DNA of 64,000 nt from a gamma proteobacterium NOR5-3 (lineage in GTDB: Bacteria > Pseudomonadota > Gammaproteobacteria > Pseudomonadales > Halieaceae). Shown piece by piece: positions 44,754 through 53,989 of this stretch. A program made the translations under genes and the position numbers. The notes beneath the pieces are model-generated. The model ran no database searches. It had not been told where the DNA came from and saw only the letters and a program-made list of their open reading frames with translations. Each line of letters starts with the position of its first letter. Position 1 is the stretch's first letter. Location of the stretch: NCBI GenBank assembly GCA_000158155.1, contig DS999408.1:217859-281858 (forward strand). The letters run 5' to 3'.

Positions 44754-46124
44754 ATGCAGTCGGCACAAGGCCATGGCGAGGCGCAAATACAGCGGTTAGC
44801 ACAGCGTTTGCAGACCCTGGCCGTGCAGGTTAATGCACCGGAGCTGCTTCGCGAGGGCCGGCTCATGCGCATGGTGGGTATGAAGCTCGAGGCAGAAGGC
44901 TGCGACGGGGCGATCGGTGAGCGCTGCCGGGTGGTCAGCGGTAGCACCGTGGTTGACGCCGAAATCGTGGGCTTTGCCGATAACAGATTGGTGCTTATGC
45001 CCGAAGGCGATGTGTCCGGTCTGCAACTGGGTGCGCGGGTGCAGCCTCTGGGAGAGCATGCGTCCGTGGCGGTGGATGAGCAATTATTCGGGCGAGTGAT
45101 CGACGGCGCTGGCAGGTTCCTCGATGGCGGTCCCGCTCCGCACTGCAGCCACAGGGTGGCGCTGCGTGCCAAGGCGCTCAATCCACTGGATCGACGTCCG
45201 ATTCGCGAGCCTCTGGATGTGGGTGTACGAGCCATCAATGGCTTTTTGACCATGGGCAAGGGGCAACGATTGGGCCTGTTTGCCGGCAGTGGCGTGGGAA
45301 AAAGTACGCTCTTGGGCATGATGACACGACACACCGAGGCAGACGTTATTGTAGTGGGCCTGGTGGGTGAGCGTGGCCGGGAAGTGCGCGAGTTCATCGA
45401 GGACATTCTGGGTCCTGCGGGATTGGCACGGGCGATCGTCGTGGCGACGCCTGCCGACTATCCCCCCCTGATGCGCGTTCACGGTGCCTGGCGGGCAACA
45501 GCCATCGCCGAACACTTCCGGGATCAGGGCCGTGATGTATTACTGCTCATGGACTCTCTTACACGCTTTGCCCAGGCGCAGCGCGAAATCGGTCTTGCGG
45601 TGGGCGAGCCGCCGGTCTCCAAGGGCTATCCGCCGTCAGTGTTTTCGCTACTGCCTAATTTGGTAGAGAGAGCGGGGAATGGTCCTACGGGATCCATCAC
45701 CGCTGTTTATACCGTGCTCGTAGAAGGCGACGATCACAATGACCCCATTGCCGATGCGGCCCGGGCGATTCTCGACGGACACATTGTGCTGTCGCGTCAG
45801 GTGGCGGATTCGGGCCTGTTCCCGGCGATAGATCTGGAGGCCTCGGTGAGTCGCGCGATGCCCAGTATTGCCCAGGAAAGCCAGCAGGAGCTTGCGCGGG
45901 CACTCAAAGAGTTATACTCGGTCTACCGTCAAAACCGGGATTTGATATCCATTGGTGCTTATGAACACGGTAGCGACCCCAAAATCGATCAGGCCCTGCG
46001 TGCCCATGAACCCCTGCGCCAGCTTATTCGCCAGCCGCAGCATCAGAAAGTCGGGATGGAGCAGAGCGTGAACGACCTCCTGAACATGGCGCAACAACTC
46101 ACCAATACGCCCCCGGGTAGCTAA
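44754..46124 (+). CDS. fliI: Flagellum-specific ATPase FliI
   Basis: 456 residues. Walker A GLFAGSGVGKST (174-185), LLLMDSLTRFAQAQREI (Walker B region) and the ETxV-family ends identify the F1-beta-like export ATPase. Adjacent genes: fliH three bases before, fliJ overlapping by one base (TAATG). Confidence 0.97.
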   Translation: MQSAQGHGEAQIQRLAQRLQTLAVQVNAPELLREGRLMRMVGMKLEAEGCDGAIGERCRVVSGSTVVDAEIVGFADNRLVLMPEGDVSGLQLGARVQPLGEHASVAVDEQLFGRVIDGAGRFLDGGPAPHCSHRVALRAKALNPLDRRPIREPLDVGVRAINGFLTMGKGQRLGLFAGSGVGKSTLLGMMTRHTEADVIVVGLVGERGREVREFIEDILGPAGLARAIVVATPADYPPLMRVHGAWRATAIAEHFRDQGRDVLLLMDSLTRFAQAQREIGLAVGEPPVSKGYPPSVFSLLPNLVERAGNGPTGSITAVYTVLVEGDDHNDPIADAARAILDGHIVLSRQVADSGLFPAIDLEASVSRAMPSIAQESQQELARALKELYSVYRQNRDLISIGAYEHGSDPKIDQALRAHEPLRQLIRQPQHQKVGMEQSVNDLLNMAQQLTNTPPGS

Positions 46125-46561
46125 TGGAACTCGATAAACTGGACAAGGTTGCTATGCTTGCCCGCTCCGAAGAGAGCCGTGCGGCGGGTAGCTTTCAGCG
46201 AAGCCAGCAAGCGCTGGACCAGTCCGCTGCGCGCCTGTCTCAGCTCGAGCAGTTCAAGCAGGAATACGAACTGCGTTTGCAGGCCATGGCGAGTTCCGGC
46301 ATGGATGCCCGGCAGTTGGCTGATTACCGGCGCTTTTTGCATAACCTTAACGACGCTATCAGTGTGCAGGATCAGGAATTCAGCCGCAGCGAAAGCGCGC
46401 TTGAGTCCAGTCGTGAGGCCCTGGTGGATCGCAGTCTGCGTCGCTCCAGCGTTGATGAATTGATTAATCGCGGCCGATTAAATCTCCTTAAAGAGGACGA
46501 TAAGCGGGAGCAGTTTCACAGTGATGAAATGAGTCTGCAGCGTTTCGAATCCCAAAGCTGA
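46124..46561 (+). CDS. fliJ: Flagellar export chaperone FliJ
   Basis: 145 residues, one long coiled coil. LDKVAMLARSEESRAAGSF and the YRRFLHNLNDAISVQDQEF core are typical; the protein is the gamma-like stalk of the FliI ring. Weak sequence conservation, strong context. Confidence 0.9.
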   Translation: MELDKLDKVAMLARSEESRAAGSFQRSQQALDQSAARLSQLEQFKQEYELRLQAMASSGMDARQLADYRRFLHNLNDAISVQDQEFSRSESALESSREALVDRSLRRSSVDELINRGRLNLLKEDDKREQFHSDEMSLQRFESQS

Positions 46562-46579
46562 TTTGGCATAGCGTTTGCT
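46562..46579 (+). promoter_or_regulatory. Sigma-54 promoter of the fliK operon
   Basis: TTTGGCATAGCGTTTGCT keeps TGGCA, the GG-N10-GC geometry and TTTGC. The expected start is near 46590, 31 bases before fliK. Confidence 0.82.
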
Positions 46580-46620
46580 CCATGTAAGTCAATAGAGAAC
46601 CCGGATCTAAAGAGGCCGTT

Positions 46621-48396
46621 ATGGCAGACCCCGTTAATTCCCCACTTCTGAGCGTTTCGCCCGTAGAGTCATCGAGCCTAAAAGGTGGGAAAGCCGGCAA
46701 TACCGGCGCTAAAAGTGGCGAAAGTGACGGCTTTTCACGGGTTTTGGATGCGCAGCGCGGGCGTGATGCAAAGTCGTCGCCTAGCGCAAGCGAATCGTCT
46801 TCCGTTGGCGAGCCCGGCGGCAAAACCTTGCCTCCAGAAGGGAACGACCCTGCCGATGTGGCAAACACTGACGCCAAAGTGGTCTCCGACAATGTTGCCT
46901 TAGCGGAAGCCCCTGCCGATTTGGCAGACAGTGACGCTAAAGTGTTCTCCGATAATGTTGCCTTAGCGGAAGCCCCTGCCGATGTGGCAGACAGTGACAC
47001 TAAAGTGTTCTCCGACAATGTAGCCTTAGCGACTGACGATGGCAGTGCTGAAGCTGATGTAAATACGAGCACCACCGCGATGACCGGTGTCACGGATGGA
47101 CTGTCTTCTTCGACCCGGGGTGTGGCCGAACTTGCTGCCTCACCCGATGATTCTGTGGCCCCGGAGTCCCGTGCATTGCCCGCCGGTGATGGGTCAGCGA
47201 TAAGCTTGCCCGAGCCTGCTGTGGTGGGTACGAACACGAAGGCGGGCGGGTCGATGGATGCCTTGCCCCTTGCGGGTACAAGCGACCCTCGGGCCCCACT
47301 GGCCGGGAACTCTACTTCGACGAGTCCTTCGGGTGCCGATAGTCCCGCGGGATCGTTGCAAGCTACCGCGACTCTCTTATCGACCCCGGGGTCGGCGGCG
47401 CCCCCATCGTCGACCGTTGCATCAAATGCGCCTTTTGCTTTTGAGGCTCCGTCAGCGCCGCTTCAAGCCCCTGCGGGTGGTGCCGCGCAGCCTGCAACAG
47501 CATCGCTGTCAGCAAAGCCAGTCGCAGGTGCCGCCTTGAACAGCGCCACGGTGACGCCCTCAACCCTGTTGGGTGATGACGTTCTGGGGGCTCCGGCAGC
47601 TTCAACACCGGCTCTGAATGAGAGTGGTGATCTGGCTAAATCATTCGGGACTGGCGATACGCTTTCCAAAGGTCTTGCACAGAACACCGCGCAGCGCGGT
47701 GCTGCGTCGCAGATGGATCCCACAGCAATGAATCGAAGCACTGCAGATTGGCTGCGTTCCGGTATGGGATCAGAAGCGGCAGGGCAGCGCGCCCTGGCTG
47801 ATGCGCAACTTGAGGGCGCCGGTGAACTCACCCGCGGCGTTGCGTCCCTGCAGCGTGCCGATGGATCAGCGCCGGCGCTGGCAACATCGACAGTCGCAGG
47901 TTTGACACCGCCATCCAGCGGGGCCAGCTCAGCGTTGCCGGCCGCCACAGCCACCCCCGGCGCTGTGCCGCAGTACTCGCTCTCTCGTGCTCCGGATGAT
48001 GTGGAGTTCCCCGGTGAGCTTAGCGCGCGTATGAAGACACTGGTGCGTGATGGTGTGCGTGAGGCCCGGCTGCAGCTGCATCCGGCAGAGCTCGGCCGCC
48101 TCCAGGTCACCGTAACGACCGAGGGTGATCAGACCAAAGTGGTCTTCACAGCAGAAACCGCCGCGGCGCGCGATGCTATTGAGCAATCAATGCCGCGGCT
48201 TCGTGACATGCTGGAGCAAAGTGGACTGCAGCTGGCCCAATCTGATGTGGGGCAGGGGGATCTGCAGGGCAACAGTGAGCGTGGTGGCGACGGACAGTTG
48301 GCCGGTCAGCAGGGTTCTGCAGAAGCGGTGGATAACGATGCCCCGGTGCTTGTCACATCACAGCTTGGTAACTCGCGAATCGACACCTATATCTAG
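46621..48396 (+). CDS. fliK: Hook-length control protein FliK
   Basis: 591 residues. Sets hook length and switches FlhB specificity. The long N-terminal part is a low-complexity Ala/Ser/Pro/Asp-rich ruler with three tandem 21-residue repeats (see 46858-47033). The conserved C-terminal hook-domain runs from about 460 to 550: RMKTLVRDGVREARLQLHPAELGRLQVTV and MPRLRDMLEQSGLQLAQSDV. Confidence 0.94.
   Translation: MADPVNSPLLSVSPVESSSLKGGKAGNTGAKSGESDGFSRVLDAQRGRDAKSSPSASESSSVGEPGGKTLPPEGNDPADVANTDAKVVSDNVALAEAPADLADSDAKVFSDNVALAEAPADVADSDTKVFSDNVALATDDGSAEADVNTSTTAMTGVTDGLSSSTRGVAELAASPDDSVAPESRALPAGDGSAISLPEPAVVGTNTKAGGSMDALPLAGTSDPRAPLAGNSTSTSPSGADSPAGSLQATATLLSTPGSAAPPSSTVASNAPFAFEAPSAPLQAPAGGAAQPATASLSAKPVAGAALNSATVTPSTLLGDDVLGAPAASTPALNESGDLAKSFGTGDTLSKGLAQNTAQRGAASQMDPTAMNRSTADWLRSGMGSEAAGQRALADAQLEGAGELTRGVASLQRADGSAPALATSTVAGLTPPSSGASSALPAATATPGAVPQYSLSRAPDDVEFPGELSARMKTLVRDGVREARLQLHPAELGRLQVTVTTEGDQTKVVFTAETAAARDAIEQSMPRLRDMLEQSGLQLAQSDVGQGDLQGNSERGGDGQLAGQQGSAEAVDNDAPVLVTSQLGNSRIDTYI
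46858..47033 (+). repeat. Tandem 63-bp repeat inside fliK
   Basis: Nearly three copies of a 63-base unit encoding DSDAKVFSDNVALAEAP and neighbours. Copies two and three are close to identical at the DNA level, suggesting recent expansion. The period is a multiple of three, so copy-number change keeps the frame and changes ruler length by 21 residues. Confidence 0.88.
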
Positions 48397-48702
48397 TCCC
48401 GGTCTGTGATCTGCAGGTCTTAAGCGAGCGTGGCGTTGGTGGCCCCTCGCTAGAAGCGTTTTCTCCGGGCACTATTCGTTCTACCATCCTTGTTCTTGCG
48501 GCAGTGATTCAGCGTTCAACGCGCTGCTTTGCTGGCGCCTGAGCGCTGTCAATGCGTCAAAAAACTGTCGATAGGCAGCGCTAAAAATCTATAACTCATT
48601 GAATTTATTGTGGATATTTCCACTGGTATGGCAATTGCTGGGTCCTCCCTGTGTATTCGTGCGCGGCGGACATTCGGTAGCCGACGACACGGGAGAAGAC
48701 TG
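48397..48702. other. Intergenic region before fliL, 306 bp
   Basis: No gene seen. A loose inverted repeat AGCGAG...CTCGCT lies near 48423-48451 without a T-run. CGGCAGTGATTCAGC (about 48496-48511) keeps sigma-54 spacing but not the core bases, so no promoter is called. GGGAG at 48691-48695 is the fliL ribosome site. Confidence 0.5.
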
Positions 48703-49218
48703 ATGGCTGACAAAGACAACTTGAATTTGGGTGGTGACGCTCCGCAGGCGGAAGAGAAGTCCGGCGGTAAAGGAAAGCTGATCATCATCATTGTGGCCGT
48801 GGTGGTTCTTCTGGGCGGTGGCGCAGGCGCGTTTTTCTTCCTGTCCGGTGGCGATGAAGCCGAAGGCGAGGATGCGGTAGAGGAAGTGGTGGAGGAAGCC
48901 CCCAAGGTTCCGCTGTACCTGGATATAGAAAAATTGTTGGTGAACCTGGAGCACGGTGGCCGCACGCGTTACGTGCAGGCCGAAATGCAGTTGATGTCCT
49001 ACAAGCAAGAGGCCATCGACCAGGCGGCTAGAGATATGCCGGCCATTAGAGATGGATTGATTACCTTGTTCAGCCAGCAGGATTTTGCGGCGCTGAAAAC
49101 CATAGAGGGCAAAGATGCACTGCGTGCAGATGCCCTCAAGGCGGTAAATCGGGCGCTGGGACTGACACCCCCGGATGCGATTGAAAAGATTTACTTCGAG
49201 AACTTTGTCTTGCAATGA
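48703..49218 (+). CDS. fliL: Flagellar basal body protein FliL
   Basis: 171 residues from the ATG at 48703 (GGGAG seven bases before); the frame is open back to 48610 without support. A single membrane helix at about 25-47 (LIIIIVAVVVLLGGGAGAFF), an acidic linker, then the periplasmic stomatin-like domain with YLDIEKLLVNLEHGG and an IEKIYFENFVLQ end. Surrounds stators and supports torque. Confidence 0.95.
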   Translation: MADKDNLNLGGDAPQAEEKSGGKGKLIIIIVAVVVLLGGGAGAFFFLSGGDEAEGEDAVEEVVEEAPKVPLYLDIEKLLVNLEHGGRTRYVQAEMQLMSYKQEAIDQAARDMPAIRDGLITLFSQQDFAALKTIEGKDALRADALKAVNRALGLTPPDAIEKIYFENFVLQ

Positions 49219-49231
49219 TCATGGAGCGGGA

Positions 49232-50215
49232 ATGGCCAGTGATGACGTCCTGACAGAAGGTGAGATCGATGCGCTTATGGAAAGCGTTGACGATGGCACC
49301 TCGGCGGCTGATGCCGCTGACGACGGCCAGTTCCGCCGCTTTGATTTTGCCGCGCGGGAGCAGTCGCTGCTGCGCGAATTTACCGCCCTTGGGCCGCTCA
49401 TCGAGCGCCAGGCGGAGATGCTCGGTGTGGCGCTCGAGTCCGGTTTTTCCATTGAGTTTACGGTTCTTGCCCAAACGCCCGAACTATTAAGCGTGGCTGA
49501 CGCTGTGGCTTCTCTGGAGCGCAGCGTTGCAGTCACCAACTCAAGCCTGTCGCCCCTGGCGGGACCGGTCTTTGCTATCGCTCCGGCCGAACTGCTTTCT
49601 TTCGTGGTCAACGCCTATTTCGGTGGGGGCAGTGCCGCGCCCTCCGACTCGTCCCGCAGCAGTCTGACACCTACGGAGCTTCGGCTTGCTGAACGTATCG
49701 CTGAGTTTCAGTTGAGCAGTATCAGCCAGGCCTGGACAGATAAGCTGGCGCTGGAGGCTGGTGAGCTCACTACCTTAGGCGTACCCGATCGCCTGGAAAT
49801 GCTGCCTTCTTCTGACATGCTCCTGCGTATCGCGTTTTCGTTGAGCGCGGGTGAGTTTTCCAGCCAGATCAGTTTGATGCTTCCCTTTGCCGCTTTGGAG
49901 CCTTACCGGGAGCGGTTTTTGCCCCCGCGTAAAAAAGATGAGGTGTCGGATGGAAAGTCCTGGGAGCCTTTTTTCCGCAGGGAGCTGCCAGGCATTGAAT
50001 TGGAAGTCGCCGGCGTATTGGCTACCCAATCCATCGCACTGGCGGATCTGCTGCAGTTGCAGGCCGGCATGGTGATTCCCATAAAACCACCGGAAGAAGT
50101 GCGTCTGAATATTGACAACGTGACCCTTGCAGAAGGGCGTTATGGAAGTTTCGACGGCGTTAAGGCCGTGCAACTCCATCGACTGGCCAGCCTGCTTCTG
50201 TCAGCGGCTAATTAG
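49232..50215 (+). CDS. fliM: Flagellar motor switch protein FliM
   Basis: 327 residues from the ATG at 49232 (GGAGCGGG upstream). N-terminal LTEGEIDALMESVDDG is a variant of the usual LSQEEIDALL CheY-binding segment. FRRFDFAAREQ, SEFSSQISLMLPFAALEPYRERF and the C-terminal SPOA domain follow. Confidence 0.95.
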   Translation: MASDDVLTEGEIDALMESVDDGTSAADAADDGQFRRFDFAAREQSLLREFTALGPLIERQAEMLGVALESGFSIEFTVLAQTPELLSVADAVASLERSVAVTNSSLSPLAGPVFAIAPAELLSFVVNAYFGGGSAAPSDSSRSSLTPTELRLAERIAEFQLSSISQAWTDKLALEAGELTTLGVPDRLEMLPSSDMLLRIAFSLSAGEFSSQISLMLPFAALEPYRERFLPPRKKDEVSDGKSWEPFFRRELPGIELEVAGVLATQSIALADLLQLQAGMVIPIKPPEEVRLNIDNVTLAEGRYGSFDGVKAVQLHRLASLLLSAAN

Positions 50216-50230
50216 GGCAAGGAGAAAACT

Positions 50231-50581
50231 ATGAGTGACGAAGAAACCACTGAAGCGGTTGCAGCCCAGCCACCCGAGGAACTGCACAGTACTGCGGCCC
50301 CCTCGCCCAGCGCCGGGGGCAAGATTGATCTTGATCTGTTAATGGATGTTCAGGTGACACTGTCTGTGGAGATAGGCCGTACGCGACTCCCCATTAAAGA
50401 CCTGCTGGCACTGAATCAAGGATCCATCGTCAGTCTTGATCGGGGGGTGAAAGAACCTCTGGACCTCATGGTCAATGGCACACTGATTGCCCGGGGTGAG
50501 GTGGTGGAGTCCGCAGGGCAGTTCGGACTGCGGCTCATCGATGTGGTCAGCCCCTCAGAGCGTCTCAAGAAGCTCAAATGA
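50231..50581 (+). CDS. fliN: Flagellar motor switch protein FliN
   Basis: 116 residues. The C-terminal SPOA domain reads LDLLMDVQVTLSVEIGRTRLPIKDLLALNQGSIVSLD and ARGEVVESAGQFGLRLIDVVS. N-terminal 35 residues are flexible. Overlaps fliO by ATGA. Confidence 0.97.
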   Translation: MSDEETTEAVAAQPPEELHSTAAPSPSAGGKIDLDLLMDVQVTLSVEIGRTRLPIKDLLALNQGSIVSLDRGVKEPLDLMVNGTLIARGEVVESAGQFGLRLIDVVSPSERLKKLK

Positions 50582-51024
50582 ATAAAGCCCTCACACAGTT
50601 ATCCGGGCTGGTGGCGCTCTGTGTTGCCTCAGCGGCACAGGCACAGAAAGCAGCGGACAGCGTGAAAGCGAGCGCGGCGCCAGAGCTGTTAAGCGCAACG
50701 TATCTTTTTCAGGTGCTCGGCTCTTTGGTCCTGGTATTTGTGTGTCTGTTTGCCGTGGTCTATTTTCTCAAGCGCTTTAACGGTGTGGGTGGCGGCTCTG
50801 GTTCTGTTTTGCGGGTGTTGGGTAGCACCAGCGTCGGGCAGCGCGAAAAGGTCGTGCTCCTGGCGGTCGGTGGTGAGCAGTTACTGATTGGCGTTGCTCC
50901 GGGATCGGTGCGCAAGATTCACGTCCTCGCAGAGCCTGTGCTTGATGTAGTGGGTACAGAAACAACGTCGCCGGATTTTGCGGCGGTGCTGCGCGCGGCA
51001 AACCCTTTGGGTAGCAAGTCATGA
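50578..51024 (+). CDS. fliO: Flagellar export protein FliO
   Basis: 148 residues, N-terminal signal-like segment, one membrane helix at about 42-64 (YLFQVLGSLVLVFVCLFAVVYFL), then KRFNGVGGGSG and a small cytoplasmic beta domain (GQREKVVLLAVGGEQLLIGVAPG) typical of FliO. It helps FliP assemble. Overlaps both neighbours. Confidence 0.93.
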   Translation: MNKALTQLSGLVALCVASAAQAQKAADSVKASAAPELLSATYLFQVLGSLVLVFVCLFAVVYFLKRFNGVGGGSGSVLRVLGSTSVGQREKVVLLAVGGEQLLIGVAPGSVRKIHVLAEPVLDVVGTETTSPDFAAVLRAANPLGSKS

Positions 51025-51764
51025 AGCGCCTGTTGCTGATTTTGCCCCTGCTGCTATCTCTGATCCCCGAGACAGCACTGGCGCAGACAGGAATTCCCCT
51101 GGTGTCCGTGCAACCCAGTGCCGCCGGCGGCAGCGATTACTCCATGAGTATTCAGATCCTGCTACTCATGACGCTGCTGACTCTGATTCCCGCAGCGCTC
51201 ATTACCATGACCTCTTTTACGCGAATTCTCATTGTGCTCGCGATTCTACGTCAGGCGCTGGGTACCGCGCAGACGCCGTCTAACCAGATTATTCTGGGGC
51301 TGTCTCTGTTCCTGAGTCTGTTCATTATGGCGCCGGTGTTTGAGGTCGCCTGGAGCACCGCATTGCAGCCTTACATGAATGAAACCGTGGGTTTTACCGA
51401 GGCGTTGGATGCCGCCAAGATTCCCTTTCGGGAATTCATGTTTGGCCAGACACGGGAGACTGATCTTTTACTGTTTGCAGAATTGGGCGGCTATGGTGCG
51501 TTCAATACGCCGGACGATGTCCCCATGGTGGTGCTGCTTCCGTCGTTTCTCACCAGTGAGTTGAAGACAGCCTTCCAGATCGGATTTTTGATGTTCGTGC
51601 CTTTTTTGATTATCGATCTGGTGGTGGCCGCAGTACTGATGTCCATGGGTATGATGATGTTATCGCCCATGCTGATTTCCCTGCCCTTCAAGCTCATGCT
51701 GTTTGTGCTCATTGATGGCTGGTCGTTGGTGGCTGCCACGCTCGTAACCAGTTTTACGGTGTAG
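51021..51764 (+). CDS. fliP: Flagellar export gate protein FliP
   Basis: 247 residues with a cleavable signal peptide (ending ETALAQ). SFTRILIVLAILRQALGTAQTPSNQIILGLSLFLSLFIMAPVF and LIDGWSLVAATLVTSF are family hallmarks. Forms the export pore with FliQ and FliR. Confidence 0.97.
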   Translation: MKRLLLILPLLLSLIPETALAQTGIPLVSVQPSAAGGSDYSMSIQILLLMTLLTLIPAALITMTSFTRILIVLAILRQALGTAQTPSNQIILGLSLFLSLFIMAPVFEVAWSTALQPYMNETVGFTEALDAAKIPFREFMFGQTRETDLLLFAELGGYGAFNTPDDVPMVVLLPSFLTSELKTAFQIGFLMFVPFLIIDLVVAAVLMSMGMMMLSPMLISLPFKLMLFVLIDGWSLVAATLVTSFTV

Positions 51765-51773
51765 GAGCAGACT

Positions 51774-52043
51774 ATGGGCCCGGAAACAGTACTTGCCGTA
51801 GGAAAAGATGCGCTTTGGCTTGCGGTGCTCCTCGCGGGCCCCTTGCTCCTGTCTGCGCTGGCTGTGGGCCTGCTTATCGGTATTTTTCAGGCGGCTACGC
51901 AGATTCAGGAAATGACCCTGAGCTTTATCCCCAAGTTACTGGCGCTTGTTGTGGCACTGCTGGTGGCGGGGCCCTGGATGATTCAGGTGGTGGTTAGTTT
52001 TTCCACGCGCCTGTTTAGGGAAATTCCGTCCCTTCTGGGGTGA
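51774..52043 (+). CDS. fliQ: Flagellar export gate protein FliQ
   Basis: 89 residues, two membrane helices. LLIGIFQAATQIQEMTLSFIPKLLA is diagnostic. Overlaps fliR by GTGA if the GTG start of fliR is used. Confidence 0.97.
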   Translation: MGPETVLAVGKDALWLAVLLAGPLLLSALAVGLLIGIFQAATQIQEMTLSFIPKLLALVVALLVAGPWMIQVVVSFSTRLFREIPSLLG

Positions 52044-52819
52044 ACCCTATGGTGTTTACGCCAGACGAACTCATCGTGCTTTTCCACACTTACCTGTGGC
52101 CGTTTTTACGTCTGTCTGCCATGTTGCTCGCAGCTCCTATATTCAGCTACTCGTCGATTTCAGTGCGCGTACGCGTGCTTCTGGCTGTGCTGGTGTCGGC
52201 ATTGGTTGCTCCGCTGTTACCGGTAACGCCGGTGGTGGAGCCGCTGTCAGCACTGGGTTTGGTGCTGGCGTTACGCGAGGTGGCTATCGGCCTGGTGATG
52301 GGCTTTGTGATGCAGTTGGTCTTTGCTGCAGTGGTGGTTGCCGGGCATAGCGTGGCGATGAGCATGGGCCTGGGCTTTGCCATGGCTGTGGATCCCCAAA
52401 ACGGTGTTCAGGTGCCGGTGGTGAGTCAGTTAAATGTGGTGCTGGCGACCCTGCTGTTTCTGGCCATTGATGGTCATCTCATGTTGATCACGGCGGTCGT
52501 CGAGAGTTTTGAGCTCATACCCGTGGGTAGCGCATTCAGTCCTGAAGGTATGTTCTCGAATGTGGCAGCGCTGGGTACGCAGCTGTTTGCCAGTGCCCTG
52601 TTACTCGCATTGCCCGCGTTAACGGCGATTCTGATGATTAACGTGGCTTTTGGGGTGATCACCCGTGCTGCTCCGCAGTTGAATATTTTTGCCGTGGGTT
52701 TTCCCGTCACCATCATCGCCGGATTCGTGTTTATGCTCCTGGCGCTGCCTATGTTCATTTCCACCTTGCAACGTTTTCTCAGCCTTGGGCTGGAGCAAAC
52801 CTTGCTGGTGTTGGGCTGA
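52040..52819 (+). CDS. fliR: Flagellar export gate protein FliR
   Basis: 259 residues, six predicted membrane helices. LSAMLLAAPIFSYSSISVRVRVLLAVLVSALVAP and RAAPQLNIFAVGFPVTIIAGF are conserved FliR motifs. Start GTG at 52040 overlapping fliQ; an in-frame ATG at 52049 is possible. Confidence 0.96.
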   Translation: MNPMVFTPDELIVLFHTYLWPFLRLSAMLLAAPIFSYSSISVRVRVLLAVLVSALVAPLLPVTPVVEPLSALGLVLALREVAIGLVMGFVMQLVFAAVVVAGHSVAMSMGLGFAMAVDPQNGVQVPVVSQLNVVLATLLFLAIDGHLMLITAVVESFELIPVGSAFSPEGMFSNVAALGTQLFASALLLALPALTAILMINVAFGVITRAAPQLNIFAVGFPVTIIAGFVFMLLALPMFISTLQRFLSLGLEQTLLVLG

Positions 52820-52834
52820 CAGGGGGGCTTGGGC

Positions 52835-53989
52835 ATGGCAGAAGAGCAAACCGGTCAGGAACGCACGGAACAGCCGACGGAGCGCCGCAAGGAAGAGGCA
52901 CGGCGCAAGGGTCAGGTTCCCCGGTCAAGAGAGCTGAACACCATGCTCTCACTGCTGATTACCGGCGTGGGACTTTGGGTGCTTGGCGGAGGCTTGGTAG
53001 ACAATCTTCTGGCCATTACCAGCGCGGGTTTCAGTGTGGATAGAGCGGCTGTCTTTGACACGCAGCAGCTGCCGGTGCACTTCATGCACATGGTCATATC
53101 GGCGTTACTGGCGCTCGCTCCGCTGTTTGCTGTGACCGTAGTCGCTGCCCTGGCCGGTCCTCTGATCATGGGAGGCTGGTCTTTCAGCCTTGAAGCTATG
53201 GCGTTTAAGTTAGAGAAACTCGACCCGGTAAAAGGTCTCGGGCGGGTATTCTCCCTAAAGGGACTGGCTGAGTTGGCCAAGGCCCTGATCAAGTTTCTCC
53301 TGCTCATGGGCGTCGCCTATTTGATGATCATGTCCTTTGAGCGTCAGATCCTGACCCTCAGTGCGCTGACCCCCGGAGAGGCCAGCGCGCGTGTGGTCAC
53401 CATGCTCGTCACGGCGTTGATTATTCTGAGTTCTGCCATGGTGCTCATTGTGATGTTCGATGTGCCCTTCGAGTTGTGGAACTTTAACAAGCAGTTGCGC
53501 ATGACTCGCCAGGAAGTGCGGGACGAAATGAAAGAGACCGACGGGCGACCGGAGGTCAAGCAGCGGATCCGTAATCTGCAACGAGAAGTGTCCCAGCGGC
53601 GAATGATGCAGGACGTGCCCACAGCGGACGTGGTGATCACCAACCCCACGCATTACTCCATCGCCTTGTCCTATTCCGACGGCAGCGGGGCGCCCCGCGT
53701 TGTAGCCAAGGGTCGCGACTTGATTGCCTTGCAGATACGTACCATCGCTCAGGAGCACGAGGTGCCTTTATACGAAGCACCTCCTCTGGCACGGGCGCTG
53801 TATGCCAGTACCGAAGTAGGCGATGAAATCCCCGGTGATCTGTATCTGGCGGTTGCCCGCGTTCTGGCCTATCTCTTTCAATTACGCCGATCGCGGCCCA
53901 CAGATTACGTGCCGCGTCCTGCAGACCTTGATGTCCCCGATAACTACCAACACCTGATGGATGAGGAGCCTGCTGATGGCGACGACTAA
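52835..53989 (+). CDS. flhB: Flagellar export switch protein FlhB
   Basis: 384 residues from the ATG at 52835 (AGGGGGG seven bases before). N-terminal EERTEQPT-like start (QERTEQPTERRKEEARRKGQ), four membrane helices, and a cytoplasmic domain with the self-cleaving NPTH at 270-273. Cleavage and FliK contact switch export from hook to filament subunits. Confidence 0.97.
   Translation: MAEEQTGQERTEQPTERRKEEARRKGQVPRSRELNTMLSLLITGVGLWVLGGGLVDNLLAITSAGFSVDRAAVFDTQQLPVHFMHMVISALLALAPLFAVTVVAALAGPLIMGGWSFSLEAMAFKLEKLDPVKGLGRVFSLKGLAELAKALIKFLLLMGVAYLMIMSFERQILTLSALTPGEASARVVTMLVTALIILSSAMVLIVMFDVPFELWNFNKQLRMTRQEVRDEMKETDGRPEVKQRIRNLQREVSQRRMMQDVPTADVVITNPTHYSIALSYSDGSGAPRVVAKGRDLIALQIRTIAQEHEVPLYEAPPLARALYASTEVGDEIPGDLYLAVARVLAYLFQLRRSRPTDYVPRPADLDVPDNYQHLMDEEPADGDD

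Noticed and set aside
44747-45406. Long open frame on the minus strand opposite fliI
   Set aside because: Its Ser/Arg/Pro-rich translation is typical of antisense of a GC-rich coding gene. The plus strand encodes unmistakable FliI.
48496-48511. Sigma-54 promoter upstream of fliL
   Set aside because: The GG-N10-GC spacing is kept, but only about six of ten consensus bases match; too weak to call.
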